NCBI GenBank assembly: GCA_934757155.1
Contig: CAKVLI010000001.1
Span: 310,001-374,000 of the forward strand
Direction of reading: 5' to 3'
Length of the DNA: 64,000 nt
Source: an uncultured Candidatus Melainabacteria bacterium
GTDB lineage: Bacteria > Cyanobacteriota > Vampirovibrionia > Gastranaerophilales > Gastranaerophilaceae
In this document: positions 9,401 to 17,417 of the stretch, piece by piece
Layout of the letters: the number at the start of each line of letters is the position of its first letter
Numbering within the stretch: position 1 is the first letter of the stretch
The notes under the pieces: generated by a model
Told to the model about the DNA's origin: nothing
The model's input: the letters and a program-made list of their open reading frames with translations, nothing else
Database searches by the model: none
Position numbers and translations under genes: made by a program

Positions 9401-9573
9401 TCGATACCTCTGCACTTGAACAAAAATCTGTAGCCGAAACAGTTAAAGGACTCAAAGAGTCTGTGAACGAAGATGTTTCAACCACAGTGAAAAACGTCGT
9501 AGACACTGTCTCTAACCAAAAAGAGATTATCAAAAACTCCGCCCAAGAATTGAAAAACTTATTCAAATTCTAG
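6466..9573 (+). CDS. Large AsmA-like envelope protein
   Basis: 1035 residues with one N-terminal membrane anchor (about 9-32) followed by a long beta-rich periplasmic region. The C-terminal 350 residues have the AsmA pattern (FKGEGMNAEKAIAGAAGIKN, then a GxLxFKITNGAFGTIGRLEN block). AsmA/TamB-type proteins are thought to bridge the envelope and move phospholipids to the outer membrane. A longer paralogue lies at 44035-47787; the blocks GMNAEKA..AAGIKNALSG and GVDVDKA..AAGMKDMLSG align directly. GAGGG lies upstream of the ATG, and a TATAAT at 6435-6440 may be its -10. It ends in TAG that fuses into a repeat A head. Confidence 0.82.
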   Translation: MNRNFLKKTAIILGSTVVGIYVIFLLAPFVVSPMVNAYVPQVKDEIKKTTGFESTIEDFKLVTTPKFTVGVKVGKFALSNGERSILNADDFQVKMSLLPLLAKKIKVDVVSLNNLDVKLLVNKDGSFVDFENFAQNNDEEVSKDNAEPFVLPFGLKLSNNLPDIRVGGYNVEFIDTSTQKSYVISGGKTDVTDFILDKSIKVSADGKVVLDGREQFKYNLKVHNKIMPDLDLNELVFNPQTEDKKDKKDEIKINVIDIFKGLYNYNITANLDGNMTIAKDTNSGYLNVSNVSVINLPPSDAKLKFRAHKIDIDSNIYTAKNEVSTINGTIKENNIDLNFKSGAEISNIVRIVNAIAMTFDIKDLETLKANGKIDADFNIKSNMKTVKSSGYLKIPAAKVYYGLYDVAINDINADIALNDNNINIKNVGFSVLNQPLKFYGTIKEDATANLHLVAQNLGLKGLIVACGQSALLKDNKVNSGMVSLSADVVGKLNNIKPTAKVTLNNLDIKNVPANTVVKLPNTVVNIISDGKTFSGNAVSTNVLAINPAARVSVPKLSANIKEDVIEITQTPVKVEKINFNLSGKIKNYMTNKISLDFVTSGDIQSTLTGDMNIAKQTLNLNYSAQNSTIIIPMFDKSRLLFNGNIAITGSMVNPILSGTISVPVLNIPEVPVVMNDMLVKLSGPILKGNATVNKFTSGGIVADSITTDFSMKGENFYLTNLKGNAFDGKINGNIIYNMTNAKTSINFKGEGMNAEKAIAGAAGIKNALSGTLGFDTKMNLTVGDYNDMMRTLGGNLNFKITNGAFGTIGRLENFLGASNIANNTILKSTVSTLSNLGGIKNTAEFDYLSGDMTFSNGWADLKSIKSAGKTLAYFVTGKYNLLNGTTNVVILGRLDGSVVKLLGPVGDLSANKLFSAIPKFGALTSSIVNVMTTDPRGERISEIPTLTNGSEVYKDFKVIFNGGIESRSSIKSFKWLTKVDTSALEQKSVAETVKGLKESVNEDVSTTVKNVVDTVSNQKEIIKNSAQELKNLFKF

Positions 9574-9618
9574 GGGTAAATGTATGGGTCTGGTTGATCA
9601 GACCTACCTTAACTCCTA
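9571..9618 (+). repeat. Repeat family A at the 3' end of the AsmA-like gene
   Basis: The TAG stop runs into GGGGTAAATGTATGGG, so a second stop (TAA) follows in frame two codons after the first. The body contains GGTCTG-N6-CAGACC, a small hairpin that could end both this gene and the convergent metalloprotease gene. Head orientation faces the stop, as in all gene-abutting copies. Confidence 0.75.
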
Positions 9619-10173
9619 GTTCAAACCGAATTGGCTTCTGTAAAAGCTGCTGCTTGCAATTTTGTCTTGAACATAGTTTGTGTTACTGTCAGATGCAAGG
9701 TACAAACTTGCGATTTTATCTAATCTTTTTGTTAATTTTGTTTGAGGATAAGTTACAGATGCATTTCTGAATTTTGCCCAGCAAGCTGCTTCTTTTTGAG
9801 TAGCTGTAGTTTCTTCATCCAAAGTTGCTTTTCTTGCAACGTGGCAGCTTTCGTGAGCTATCAAACAAGCAATCTGTTCAACAGGTGCGTTTTTGTATTG
9901 AGAGTTGATAAGAATAACTCTTCTGCCATAATTGTCATAAGTGTTTACTGCGTAAACATGTTGACCGCCTGTCATCATTGAAACATTATAAAATTTAACT
10001 TTTACAGCGTTTCTTTTAAGATTAGCAAATACATCATATTCACCGTTTTGCTCTAACAATCTCATAGCTGATAAGATTTTTGCGTCAGATGAAAAATCTG
10101 TAACGTTATAAGCAAATGCTTGAGTAATAGTCAAAGTTAAAAATACTAAAAAAGCGATACACAAATTTTTCAT
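9616..10173 (-). CDS. Secreted HExxH putative zinc metallopeptidase, sigma-28 regulated
   Basis: About 185 residues. The ATG at 10173 is chosen over one six codons upstream because GGAG lies 8 nt before it and a clean signal peptide follows (MKNLCIAFLVFLTLTITQAFA, cleavage after AFA). The mature part has IAHESCHVARKA, an HExxH zinc-protease motif, followed by EAACWAKF, which may carry the third ligand. I do not recognise a named family. It sits alone on its strand behind a consensus flagellar sigma-28 promoter (10207-10233), so it should be expressed with late flagellar genes; roles in the cell wall around the flagellum or in digestion outside the cell are guesses. Confidence 0.8.
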   Translation of the reverse strand: MKNLCIAFLVFLTLTITQAFAYNVTDFSSDAKILSAMRLLEQNGEYDVFANLKRNAVKVKFYNVSMMTGGQHVYAVNTYDNYGRRVILINSQYKNAPVEQIACLIAHESCHVARKATLDEETTATQKEAACWAKFRNASVTYPQTKLTKRLDKIASLYLASDSNTNYVQDKIASSSFYRSQFGLN

Positions 10174-10206
10174 AACACATACTCCATACAACTTTTCACA
10201 TATGTG

Positions 10207-10233
10207 TTATCGGCTTATTTGCACTAATCTTTA
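10207..10233 (-). promoter_or_regulatory. Sigma-28 (FliA) promoter
   Basis: Minus strand TAAAGATT (10226-10233), 11-bp spacer, GCCGATAA (10207-10214). The enteric FliA consensus is TAAAGTTT-N11-GCCGATAA, so the -10 is perfect and the -35 differs at one position. Predicted transcription start about 10200, 27 nt before the metallopeptidase ATG. Confidence 0.8.
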
Positions 10234-10295
10234 GGGGGTTTTAGTCTATTGTTACAAAACGAAACAAATGTTTACTAACGAGGTAAAATTTTGCA

Positions 10296-10336
10296 TGAAA
10301 AAAAGAGAATTGTTAAGAACTCGCTTAACAATTCTC
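10296..10336 (-). terminator. Rho-independent terminator of adk
   Basis: Minus strand: a 13-bp stem GAGAATTGTTAAG / CTTAACAATTCTC (10305-10336) with a 6-nt loop, then a run of Ts. It lies 24 nt after the adk stop codon. Confidence 0.9.
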
Positions 10337-10359
10337 TTCAACTTTACAAAAGTTAATAT

Positions 10360-11016
10360 TTATTCAACAACCTTGAGCAATCGTTCCCAAACTTCATCAA
10401 TCAATCCATTTGCGTCAATCTTGTATAAAACTCCTTTATCTTCATAGAATTTTATCAAAGGTGCTGTTTGCTCAAAATACGTATCAAAACGAGCTTTCGC
10501 CGTTTCTGCATTGTCATCCGCTCTGGTTTTTAATTCAACATGACATTTATCACACATGTTTTCAACTTTTGACGGTTTAAATTTTTTATTATAAATCTCA
10601 CCGCAAACAGGGCATGACTGACGGTGAATAATTCTATCCAAAAGAATTTGTGTATCGATATCAAAATAAATCGCTCTGAAAGAGGTTTCGTTATCTCCGT
10701 CAACATCATTGTTGATATCTTCCAATTTTTCTGCCTGTTCAAGGCTTCTAGGGTAACCATCCAAAACATATCCGTTTTTGCATTCCTCACCGGAAAGTTT
10801 TTTTCTGATAATCTTCGCTACCAAATCAATCGGAACAAGTTGACCTTTATCAATAAAAGATTTTGCAACTTTACCTTCTTCAGTTTCTTTAGCAATTTCC
10901 GCTCTCAAAAGCGAACCTGTATCAATGTGAGGCAAGCCCAAATATTCTGACAATCTGTTAGTTTGTGTTCCTTTTCCGCAAGCCGGAGGCCCGAGAAAAA
11001 TTAAATTTTTTTTCAT
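10360..11016 (-). CDS. adk: Adenylate kinase
   Basis: 218 residues, the long zinc-lid form. It interconverts ATP + AMP and 2 ADP in the cytosol. P-loop GPPACGKGT (residues 9-17), AMP-binding DTGSLLRAEI, and GYPRSLEQAE, where the usual GFPR is GYPR. The LID domain carries CPVCGEIYN...CDKCH, a four-Cys zinc site typical of Gram-positive and some other adenylate kinases. Strong GGAGC upstream of the ATG. It is the last gene of the sensor kinase-folC-adk run and ends in a clear terminator. Confidence 0.97.
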   Translation of the reverse strand: MKKNLIFLGPPACGKGTQTNRLSEYLGLPHIDTGSLLRAEIAKETEEGKVAKSFIDKGQLVPIDLVAKIIRKKLSGEECKNGYVLDGYPRSLEQAEKLEDINNDVDGDNETSFRAIYFDIDTQILLDRIIHRQSCPVCGEIYNKKFKPSKVENMCDKCHVELKTRADDNAETAKARFDTYFEQTAPLIKFYEDKGVLYKIDANGLIDEVWERLLKVVE

Positions 11017-11049
11017 AACATTCGCTCCTTCTACAATTCAATTATAGAA

Positions 11050-12186
11050 CTAAAAACTTAATTTTCCAATCATATAAAAAGACCCGCAAACCACATTCAG
11101 CTTATCTTTTGAAAAATTCAAGCTCTCAAACCTTTTAGCATCAATAGGGCATGCCAATTTTAGTTCTTCAAAACCGCAAGCATTCGGGTAATCAAACTCG
11201 TTCAAGTAAACTTCATCCCCTTCACGAAAAAGAATATTCATCATCTTGGCGTAATCTTTTGTTTTCAAACACCCAAATACAAATCTGCGTTTTTCGTTCG
11301 GAAAATAAAAATCCAAATTTTCTCTCAAAGCTTCCACACCATTGGGGTTATGAGAAGCGTCTACAATCAAATTTTTATCTGCAAAATACTGAAAACGGAA
11401 CGGATTTTTAACCTTAGCTAATGCGCTCAAAATTATATTTTCATCAATATTTTTAAACAAATATTCAATCGCGTTAATCGCAAGCGCAAGGTTTTCCACC
11501 TGATGCAAACCTTTGAGAGAAAGTGCCTCTATGTAATCCGGTCGAACATAAGGGTTAACCAAAACAAGGAGAGAATCAACTTCGTCTGCCTTATCCTTAA
11601 TCGCCTCGTAACCGGAACTTGTAAACACCGGACAGGCGGCTTTAATAATCCCCGCTTTTTCAAACGCGATTTCATCTTTTGTTTTTCCAAGTCTGTCTGT
11701 GTGATCCAAATCAATATGAGTTATTATTGAGCAAAGATTTTTTTTGATAACATTCGTTGCGTCAAAGCGCCCGCCCATGCCTGTTTCGAGAACAACGTAA
11801 TCGACATTTTGTTCTTTAAAATACAAAAACATTATCCCGGTTAAAATCTCAAATTCCGTAAGAGGAACTTCTGTTGAAATAACTTTTTCAAACAAACGTG
11901 CAAAATCTTCTTTCGAGATTTCAACCTCGTTTACCTTAATTCTCTCAGTGTATTCATAAATATGTGGCGAAGTATAAAGTCCGACTTTATATCCTGCCTC
12001 TTTCAGGATAGCCGCGAGAATCGCACACACAGAACCTTTTCCGTTCGTACCTGCAACGTGAATACATTTCAAATCATCTTGCGGGTTTCCGAGCTTTTCA
12101 AGCGCGAGTGTAATTCTATCCAAGCCCAAATCAATACGAAACATCCCTTTAGATGTTAAAAGCCTGATTGCTTCTGCGTACTCCAT
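11050..12186 (-). CDS. folC: Folylpolyglutamate synthase / dihydrofolate synthase
   Basis: 378 residues, slightly short for FolC. The Mur-ligase-like ATP-binding loop is HVAGTNGKGSVCAIL (about 43-57), followed by LYTSPHI, FEILTGIMFLYF and the VLETGMGGRFDATNVI motif that binds Mg2+ and folate. The C-terminal domain includes DASHNPNGVEAL, the family's second signature. It adds glutamates to (dihydro)pteroate or folate in the cytosol. GGAGC precedes the ATG. It is 8 nt after the sensor kinase and 33 nt before adk, so probably co-transcribed. Confidence 0.95.
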   Translation of the reverse strand: MEYAEAIRLLTSKGMFRIDLGLDRITLALEKLGNPQDDLKCIHVAGTNGKGSVCAILAAILKEAGYKVGLYTSPHIYEYTERIKVNEVEISKEDFARLFEKVISTEVPLTEFEILTGIMFLYFKEQNVDYVVLETGMGGRFDATNVIKKNLCSIITHIDLDHTDRLGKTKDEIAFEKAGIIKAACPVFTSSGYEAIKDKADEVDSLLVLVNPYVRPDYIEALSLKGLHQVENLALAINAIEYLFKNIDENIILSALAKVKNPFRFQYFADKNLIVDASHNPNGVEALRENLDFYFPNEKRRFVFGCLKTKDYAKMMNILFREGDEVYLNEFDYPNACGFEELKLACPIDAKRFESLNFSKDKLNVVCGSFYMIGKLSF

Positions 12187-12194
12187 AAAAGCTC

Positions 12195-14072
12195 CTATGA
12201 TTCGCTTTCCGCAGGAAGCATATTCTTAGGAATATATTCTTCCAAATCCTCTTCAGCAGGCTTGATAGGGAGTCTGAATCCGAATGTTGAACCTTCACCT
12301 TCTTTAGATTGAACAAAAACTTGTCCATGGTGGTGTTTTTCAATAGTAACTTTAACAAGGTGAAGTCCCAAACCGGTGCCTTTTACAGTATGGGTATCAT
12401 TTTCCACACGGAAGAATCTATCAAAGATTTTCTTCTGATATTTTTCAGGAATTCCCGGACCTTGATCTTCCACGCTAACTTCTACATACTCACCGTCACG
12501 AGAACGTTCAACACGAATTTTGATACGTTTTCCGTCCGGAGAATATTTGATTGCGTTTGATAAGATATTCATAAACGCTCTGGAAATACTATCAACATTG
12601 AGATAAATTTCAGGCAAATCAGGTTCTTTCATAATAGAAATAGTCAAATCGTGTTCTTTTGTGAGAACTTGAACTTGATTTACACAATCCTCAATGATTT
12701 CCATAATATTTTGTTTAGTTTTTTCAAGTTTAATATTTTGAGATTCGTAGCGGGAGAAATCAAGAATATCATTAACCATACGATTTAAACGAATAACTTC
12801 TTGGTTCATAACCCCGATAAATTCTCTCTGAGTATTGAAATCAAAATCATTACCATAGTTATAAAGTGTATCAATATAACTTCTCAAAACTGTTACCGGG
12901 GTACGAAGCTCGTGAGAAACGTTAGAGATAAAGTGTGAACGCAATTCATCCATTTCAACATCTTTTGTAACATCAATCAATACAATAATATATCCGACAT
13001 AAGAGTTTGAACGCGTAAACATCGGAGAAATCAGGCATTTGATAATGCGTTTGTCGATTTCGATATTGAAAGGAACAGGCGCACTGTCTTCTTCAAGCGG
13101 AGTGTCTTTGAATTTAGCGATTTTATCACTGAAACAAAATTCGCCTGAAGAATCACAGAATTGTTGGATTTGTGTTCCGACAATATCTTCATCCGCGACT
13201 TCCAAAAGTTTCTTCGCGTGATTGTTTACAAGGATAACTTTGTCATGATTATCGCAAACAACAACCCCGTTTACAATGCTCATCAAAACTGATTCAAGTT
13301 TATTTCTTTCAAAAGTCAAACTCTCAATGGTCTGTTCGTTATATCTGCTCAATTTTTCAGACATATCGTTAAATGCGGAATAAAGTTCTTTAACCTCTTT
13401 GTCCACATCTTTTGAGTCAATCATATATCCGAATTCACCTGAAGAAATCTTTTTTACACCTTGATAAAGTTTACGGAGTTCGCGGGTAATAATTGAAGAG
13501 TTCATATAAATAATCCCTGCAATTACAAGCCATGCAATCAGGAATACGAAAGTTATAGAAACTTTTGAAGTTGCAGAAATTCTGTCCATAATTGCACCGG
13601 ACAAACCGACTGTAACAGAGCCGACATTTGCAGATTGCGAAAGGTTTTTCACAATCATAGGTGAACTTACGGTGATTCTTGCATTTTCAGCCTGCTCAGG
13701 ATAATCATCTTTGCTGGAATAAATAACTTTTGAAGCGTTATCTTTGAATATAATAAACGCGATATCGTCATTACTTTTAAGAATAGAAACGGAATTTGAA
13801 CGAAGTGCGTCATACTTTGCAAGCTGCGGAACTTCTTTTGTAACCTCAACCCCTTCAATCGCAAGGGTTTTAGAAAGTACTTGCCCAAAGTTTTTGTAAG
13901 CACTGTTCATATTTTTATCAATACTAAAAATCGCAAAACACGCAGCGAGAACAATAAACACGGTACTCACAGCAAAGCCGGCAAGAATAAGTCTTGTCTG
14001 CGCGGTCATACCTTTTTTAACTATCTCCTCCTTGCGCGGATTTTTATACTCTTCAGCACTGATATTTTCCAT
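12195..14072 (-). CDS. Membrane sensor histidine kinase, VicK/NblS type (HAMP-PAS-HisKA-HATPase)
   Basis: 625 residues. Two membrane helices (about 27-50 and 171-190) flank a 120-residue extracytoplasmic sensor. A HAMP segment (about 191-245) and a PAS domain (about 255-370) follow. HisKA has His387 in FISNVSHELRTPVTVLRS. HATPase_c has NILSNAIKYSPDGK, DQGPGIP and GTGLGLHL. This architecture matches WalK/VicK and the cyanobacterial NblS (Hik33) kinases that monitor envelope or stress state. No cognate regulator is adjacent. The ATG has no Shine-Dalgarno but follows a TGATATAAT extended -10 by 6 nt. Confidence 0.93.
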   Translation of the reverse strand: MENISAEEYKNPRKEEIVKKGMTAQTRLILAGFAVSTVFIVLAACFAIFSIDKNMNSAYKNFGQVLSKTLAIEGVEVTKEVPQLAKYDALRSNSVSILKSNDDIAFIIFKDNASKVIYSSKDDYPEQAENARITVSSPMIVKNLSQSANVGSVTVGLSGAIMDRISATSKVSITFVFLIAWLVIAGIIYMNSSIITRELRKLYQGVKKISSGEFGYMIDSKDVDKEVKELYSAFNDMSEKLSRYNEQTIESLTFERNKLESVLMSIVNGVVVCDNHDKVILVNNHAKKLLEVADEDIVGTQIQQFCDSSGEFCFSDKIAKFKDTPLEEDSAPVPFNIEIDKRIIKCLISPMFTRSNSYVGYIIVLIDVTKDVEMDELRSHFISNVSHELRTPVTVLRSYIDTLYNYGNDFDFNTQREFIGVMNQEVIRLNRMVNDILDFSRYESQNIKLEKTKQNIMEIIEDCVNQVQVLTKEHDLTISIMKEPDLPEIYLNVDSISRAFMNILSNAIKYSPDGKRIKIRVERSRDGEYVEVSVEDQGPGIPEKYQKKIFDRFFRVENDTHTVKGTGLGLHLVKVTIEKHHHGQVFVQSKEGEGSTFGFRLPIKPAEEDLEEYIPKNMLPAESES

Positions 14073-14078
14073 ACCCAG

Positions 14079-14107
14079 ATTATATCATGTAAACAAAATC
14101 CGAACAA
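14079..14107 (-). promoter_or_regulatory. Extended -10 promoter of the sensor kinase, leaderless arrangement
   Basis: Minus strand TTGTTC (14102-14107), 17-bp spacer ending in TGA, TATAAT (14079-14084), then six bases and the ATG at 14072. Transcription should start at the A of the ATG. Confidence 0.6.
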
Positions 14108-14125
14108 GTTGAAAATAAGCCCACC

Positions 14126-14154
14126 TTGCGAAGAGGCAGATTTTGGTGTATACT
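14126..14154 (+). promoter_or_regulatory. Sigma-70-type promoter of the GH57 gene
   Basis: TTGCGA (14126-14131), 17-bp spacer containing TTTTGGTG, TATACT (14149-14154). Transcription would start about 14161, just before the TAGGAG that serves the GTG start at 14177. Confidence 0.55.
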
Positions 14155-14176
14155 GGTGTCCTGATAGGAGTTAAGT

Positions 14177-16399
14177 GTGAAAAAGCTATCTCTTGCTATT
14201 TATTGGCACATGCACCAACCGGTATACGAAATTGAAGGCACTTATCTTATGCCTTGGACAAGGTTGCACGCAGTCAAAGATTATTTGGATATGGAGCTTT
14301 TTCTTGAAAGATTTCCGAAATTGAAACTCAATTTTGATGTTGTTCCTGCGCTTATTGACACAATTATTGATTATTCAAACGATGCGAATGACATTCACTC
14401 CGAGCTTACAACCACCACGGTTGAAAATTTGACTGACGAAGAAAAATCTTTTATTCTGAATAACTTTTTCTCACCGAAGTTTGAAACAATGCTTTATAAA
14501 AGCGAAAATTATAAAAATCTTTATCAAAAAAGATTTGCCAAAGATGTCTGCAATCCGTCAGAATTCAGCGAACAAGAACTGTCTGATTTGATGGCATTAT
14601 TTAATCTTGTTTGGATTGACCCGATACATTTTTCAAGATATCCAAGATTACAGGAGCTATGGAATAAGCAATATAACTATACGCTGGAAGACCGAATTGA
14701 AATCATTGAAATTCACAGACAAATTATACGTGAACTTATTCCGACCACAAAAAAATACATTCAAGAAGGTCGAATCGAACTCACAACGAGTCCTTATTAC
14801 CATGCAATTCTCCCTATTTTGGCAGATGTGAAAGGTTCTGTAAAAAATGTTCTGACTACAGAAGGTTTACCTTCCAACCTCGGAATGCTTGATGATGCGA
14901 AAATTCAAGTCAAAAGTGCCTTAGATAGAATTGAAGAAATATTCGGAGTCCGCCCAAAAGGTCTTTGGCCGCCTGAGCTATGCATCGGTCCTAAAACTTT
15001 AAGTCTTCTTGCAAAAGAAGGGGTAAAATGGACTATTTCTGACGAAGGAATTTTGTCCTCATCAATAAACTTTGACTTCATAAGAGATTTTAAAGGAAAT
15101 CTTAATGACCCATATCATTTGCTAAAGGTTTACCAGTACCAAACTAAAAACGGAGATATTGATATAATCTTTAGAGACAGGTCTATTCCTAATCTTATTA
15201 ACTTTGAATATGCAGGAATTGACCCGAAAATGGCAGCGGGAGACTTGTACGACAAAATAAAAGTCGTTCAAAACAAACTCCTTGTTTCTCCTGATGAAAC
15301 GCACCTTTTGACGATTTCTCTTGACGGAGAAAACTGTTGGGAAAATTACCAAAACGACGGTAATGATTTTCTTGAAAATATCTATTCTTACATAGAAAAT
15401 GACGAAACTTTAGAAACAGTTTTAATTTCGAACTACATCGAACAGGAAAAACATAAAAAACCGCTTAACAAAATATATTCAGGATCTTGGATAGACAAAT
15501 CTTTCCAATACTGGATAGGAGAGCCGACAAAAAACAAAGCGTGGACTTATGTCAAACAAGCCAAAGATGATTTTGAAACTTTTGTAAAAGAAAATAAAAA
15601 CCACCCAAATATTGAAGCTGCTCACAGAGAACTTATGATAGCGGAAGGTAGCGACTGGTTTTGGTGGTATGGAGAACCGAATAATTCCGGACAGGATTTT
15701 GTATTTGATTATATGTTCAGAGAACATTTGAAAAACGTATACATCTTGTTGGACAAAAATCCGCCTGAAAATCTTGATACCTCGCTCATAACAAGAATAG
15801 AAATTCCATTTAAGCATCCGACGGGGGATATTTCACCAAAAATGGACGGCGCATCAGGAAGTTCTACAGATTGGTATCATGCTGGAAATCTCAGCCTCCT
15901 CGACGGACCTGTTTATCGTGAAAACAAAATTATCGATAAAATCATGTACGGCTGCGATAGCCAAAACATGTATTTCAGGCTTAATGTAAGCAAAGGTTCC
16001 GGTGACGGAAGTTTCACGAACAGAATTAATCAATTCTATTTATATATAAGAAACGCTTCAAATATCGGCAACCGTGCTTATTTAAGATTGATTAGCAAAA
16101 CAGATAATCCTTACCCGATTTTGAGAGAAAAATTTGAACACGAATTAACTCTGACTTTAATCAAGGATACGCTTTATCCTCCGAGACTTTCAACCTGTCT
16201 GCACCCGAACATGTGGACACTTGCAAATCCGGAAGGTATAAATATGGTATACAAAGATGTCCTCGATATCTCAATCCCGTTTGACACAATCGGAATTCAA
16301 CAGGGCGAAACCGTGGAATTTTTCATGGCAAACACAGACTCAGGAGTTAAAAATACTTATATTCCGCAGGAAATACTTTTGTCTATGACCAGGGGTTAA
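14177..16399 (+). CDS. Glycoside hydrolase family 57 protein (alpha-glucan enzyme)
   Basis: 740 residues with a GTG start preceded by TAGGAG at 6 nt. The GH57 motifs are visible: HMHQPVYE at residues 11-18 (family motif 1, HxHQP), GLWPPELCIGP with the probable nucleophile Glu267, and SLDGENCWENY near 381-391, in the region of the acid/base Asp. GH57 enzymes act on starch/glycogen-type glucans as amylases, branching enzymes or 4-alpha-glucanotransferases. The C-terminal 180 residues look like a beta-sandwich (DOMON/glucodextranase-like) accessory domain. There is no signal peptide, so an intracellular glycogen role is likely. Exact specificity is unresolved. Confidence 0.9.
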   Translation: MKKLSLAIYWHMHQPVYEIEGTYLMPWTRLHAVKDYLDMELFLERFPKLKLNFDVVPALIDTIIDYSNDANDIHSELTTTTVENLTDEEKSFILNNFFSPKFETMLYKSENYKNLYQKRFAKDVCNPSEFSEQELSDLMALFNLVWIDPIHFSRYPRLQELWNKQYNYTLEDRIEIIEIHRQIIRELIPTTKKYIQEGRIELTTSPYYHAILPILADVKGSVKNVLTTEGLPSNLGMLDDAKIQVKSALDRIEEIFGVRPKGLWPPELCIGPKTLSLLAKEGVKWTISDEGILSSSINFDFIRDFKGNLNDPYHLLKVYQYQTKNGDIDIIFRDRSIPNLINFEYAGIDPKMAAGDLYDKIKVVQNKLLVSPDETHLLTISLDGENCWENYQNDGNDFLENIYSYIENDETLETVLISNYIEQEKHKKPLNKIYSGSWIDKSFQYWIGEPTKNKAWTYVKQAKDDFETFVKENKNHPNIEAAHRELMIAEGSDWFWWYGEPNNSGQDFVFDYMFREHLKNVYILLDKNPPENLDTSLITRIEIPFKHPTGDISPKMDGASGSSTDWYHAGNLSLLDGPVYRENKIIDKIMYGCDSQNMYFRLNVSKGSGDGSFTNRINQFYLYIRNASNIGNRAYLRLISKTDNPYPILREKFEHELTLTLIKDTLYPPRLSTCLHPNMWTLANPEGINMVYKDVLDISIPFDTIGIQQGETVEFFMANTDSGVKNTYIPQEILLSMTRG

Positions 16400-16402
16400 T
16401 TT

Positions 16403-16864
16403 TTAGCTCAATTGTTCGAAAATAGACAAAATAGTTTGGCGTTGTTTGGCTGAACTATCGGAAATCAAAGTATCTATAACCCTTTCTATCTTAAGATTTT
16501 CTTTTTGTACAGTTCTGATTTTTTCCAGCTCGCCGTTATCCAAGAATTTTCCGCCGCAAACATTGCATACATCAATCACAACATCGCCTTCTGCGCCATT
16601 TTTAACCATATTCGTCCCGCAAGCAGGACAAACGCGAAGTGCTGAATCATCCGTTTTGACATAACCCATATATTTTAGAGCTTCTGCAATCTCTGATATA
16701 TCATCACCTTTTTCGTCAAACTCATTGAGTTCTCTATTGTCAAAAAAGATTCCCCCACACCCACGAGTACAAATATCCACTTGAAATCCTTCGCTAGGAA
16801 TAAAGACTTTGCGCATTATATTCCCGCATGCCGGACATTTAATCTGAAACTTGGTATCTGCCAT
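16403..16864 (-). CDS. Zinc-ribbon protein with two zf-TFIIB domains
   Basis: 153 residues. Two copies of the bacterial 'transcription factor zinc-finger' ribbon: IKCPACGNIMRKV...DICTRGCGGIFFDNREL and VCPACGTNMVKN...DVCNVCGGKFLDNGEL. Each has CPxCG and CxxCGGxxxDxxEL pairs. The first has an extra residue in its second knuckle (CTRGCGG). A helical linker joins them. Function is not known for these proteins. It follows leuD by 3 nt, suggesting co-transcription, and runs convergent to the GH57 gene. Confidence 0.85.
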   Translation of the reverse strand: MADTKFQIKCPACGNIMRKVFIPSEGFQVDICTRGCGGIFFDNRELNEFDEKGDDISEIAEALKYMGYVKTDDSALRVCPACGTNMVKNGAEGDVVIDVCNVCGGKFLDNGELEKIRTVQKENLKIERVIDTLISDSSAKQRQTILSIFEQLS

Positions 16865-16867
16865 AAA

Positions 16868-17362
16868 TTACCCCAACACTAAATCGCCGTTTTTCTTAAT
16901 GTGTTCAATCAGCCCGCCATCTTCAAGCAGTCTTATCATAACATCCGGCAACGGCTCTATCATAGTCGTAGTACCTTTAGTGAGGTTCTTCAAAGTACCT
17001 GCCTTGATATCCAAATCCAACTCATCGCCCGCATCAATACCGTCTGTATCACATTCGATAGCCAAAAGTCCGATATTGATAGCATTTCTGTAAAAAATTC
17101 TTGCAAAAGATTTTGCTATAACCGCGCCGACACCCGCAATTTTGATAATTTGCGGAGCATGCTCACGAGAAGATCCCAAGCCAAAGTTATTTCCTGCGAC
17201 TACAAAATCGCCCTTTGACATGTTTTTAGCGAAATTTTCATCCGCATCTTCAAGAACATGTTTTGCGAATTCCTGCAAGTCAGAGCGCAAGTGGAACAAT
17301 CTCCCCGGCGCAATATGGTCTGTAGAAATATTATCTCCGAATTTAAAAGCTTTACCCTTCAT
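16868..17362 (-). CDS. leuD: 3-isopropylmalate dehydratase small subunit (LeuD/HacB type)
   Basis: 164 residues, the short archaeal/cyanobacterial-type small subunit. It has GDNISTDHIAPGR, GNNFGLGSSREHAP (the YLRG-type flexible loop region) and FARIFYRNAINIGL. With a large Fe-S subunit it isomerises 2- and 3-isopropylmalate in leucine synthesis, or homoaconitate/citraconate-type substrates in relatives. The large subunit LeuC is not in the window, so the gene is separated from its partner. AGGA precedes the ATG. Confidence 0.88.
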   Translation of the reverse strand: MKGKAFKFGDNISTDHIAPGRLFHLRSDLQEFAKHVLEDADENFAKNMSKGDFVVAGNNFGLGSSREHAPQIIKIAGVGAVIAKSFARIFYRNAINIGLLAIECDTDGIDAGDELDLDIKAGTLKNLTKGTTTMIEPLPDVMIRLLEDGGLIEHIKKNGDLVLG

Positions 17363-17417
17363 TTTTAATCCTGTTTTTCCTTCTCCCGCACACCTGCGAG
17401 GACATTCCCCCGTTCAA

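Noticed and set aside
13667..14174. Open frames on either strand across the sensor-kinase start
   Set aside because: They are shadows of the kinase gene and of the intergenic promoter region and lack start signals.
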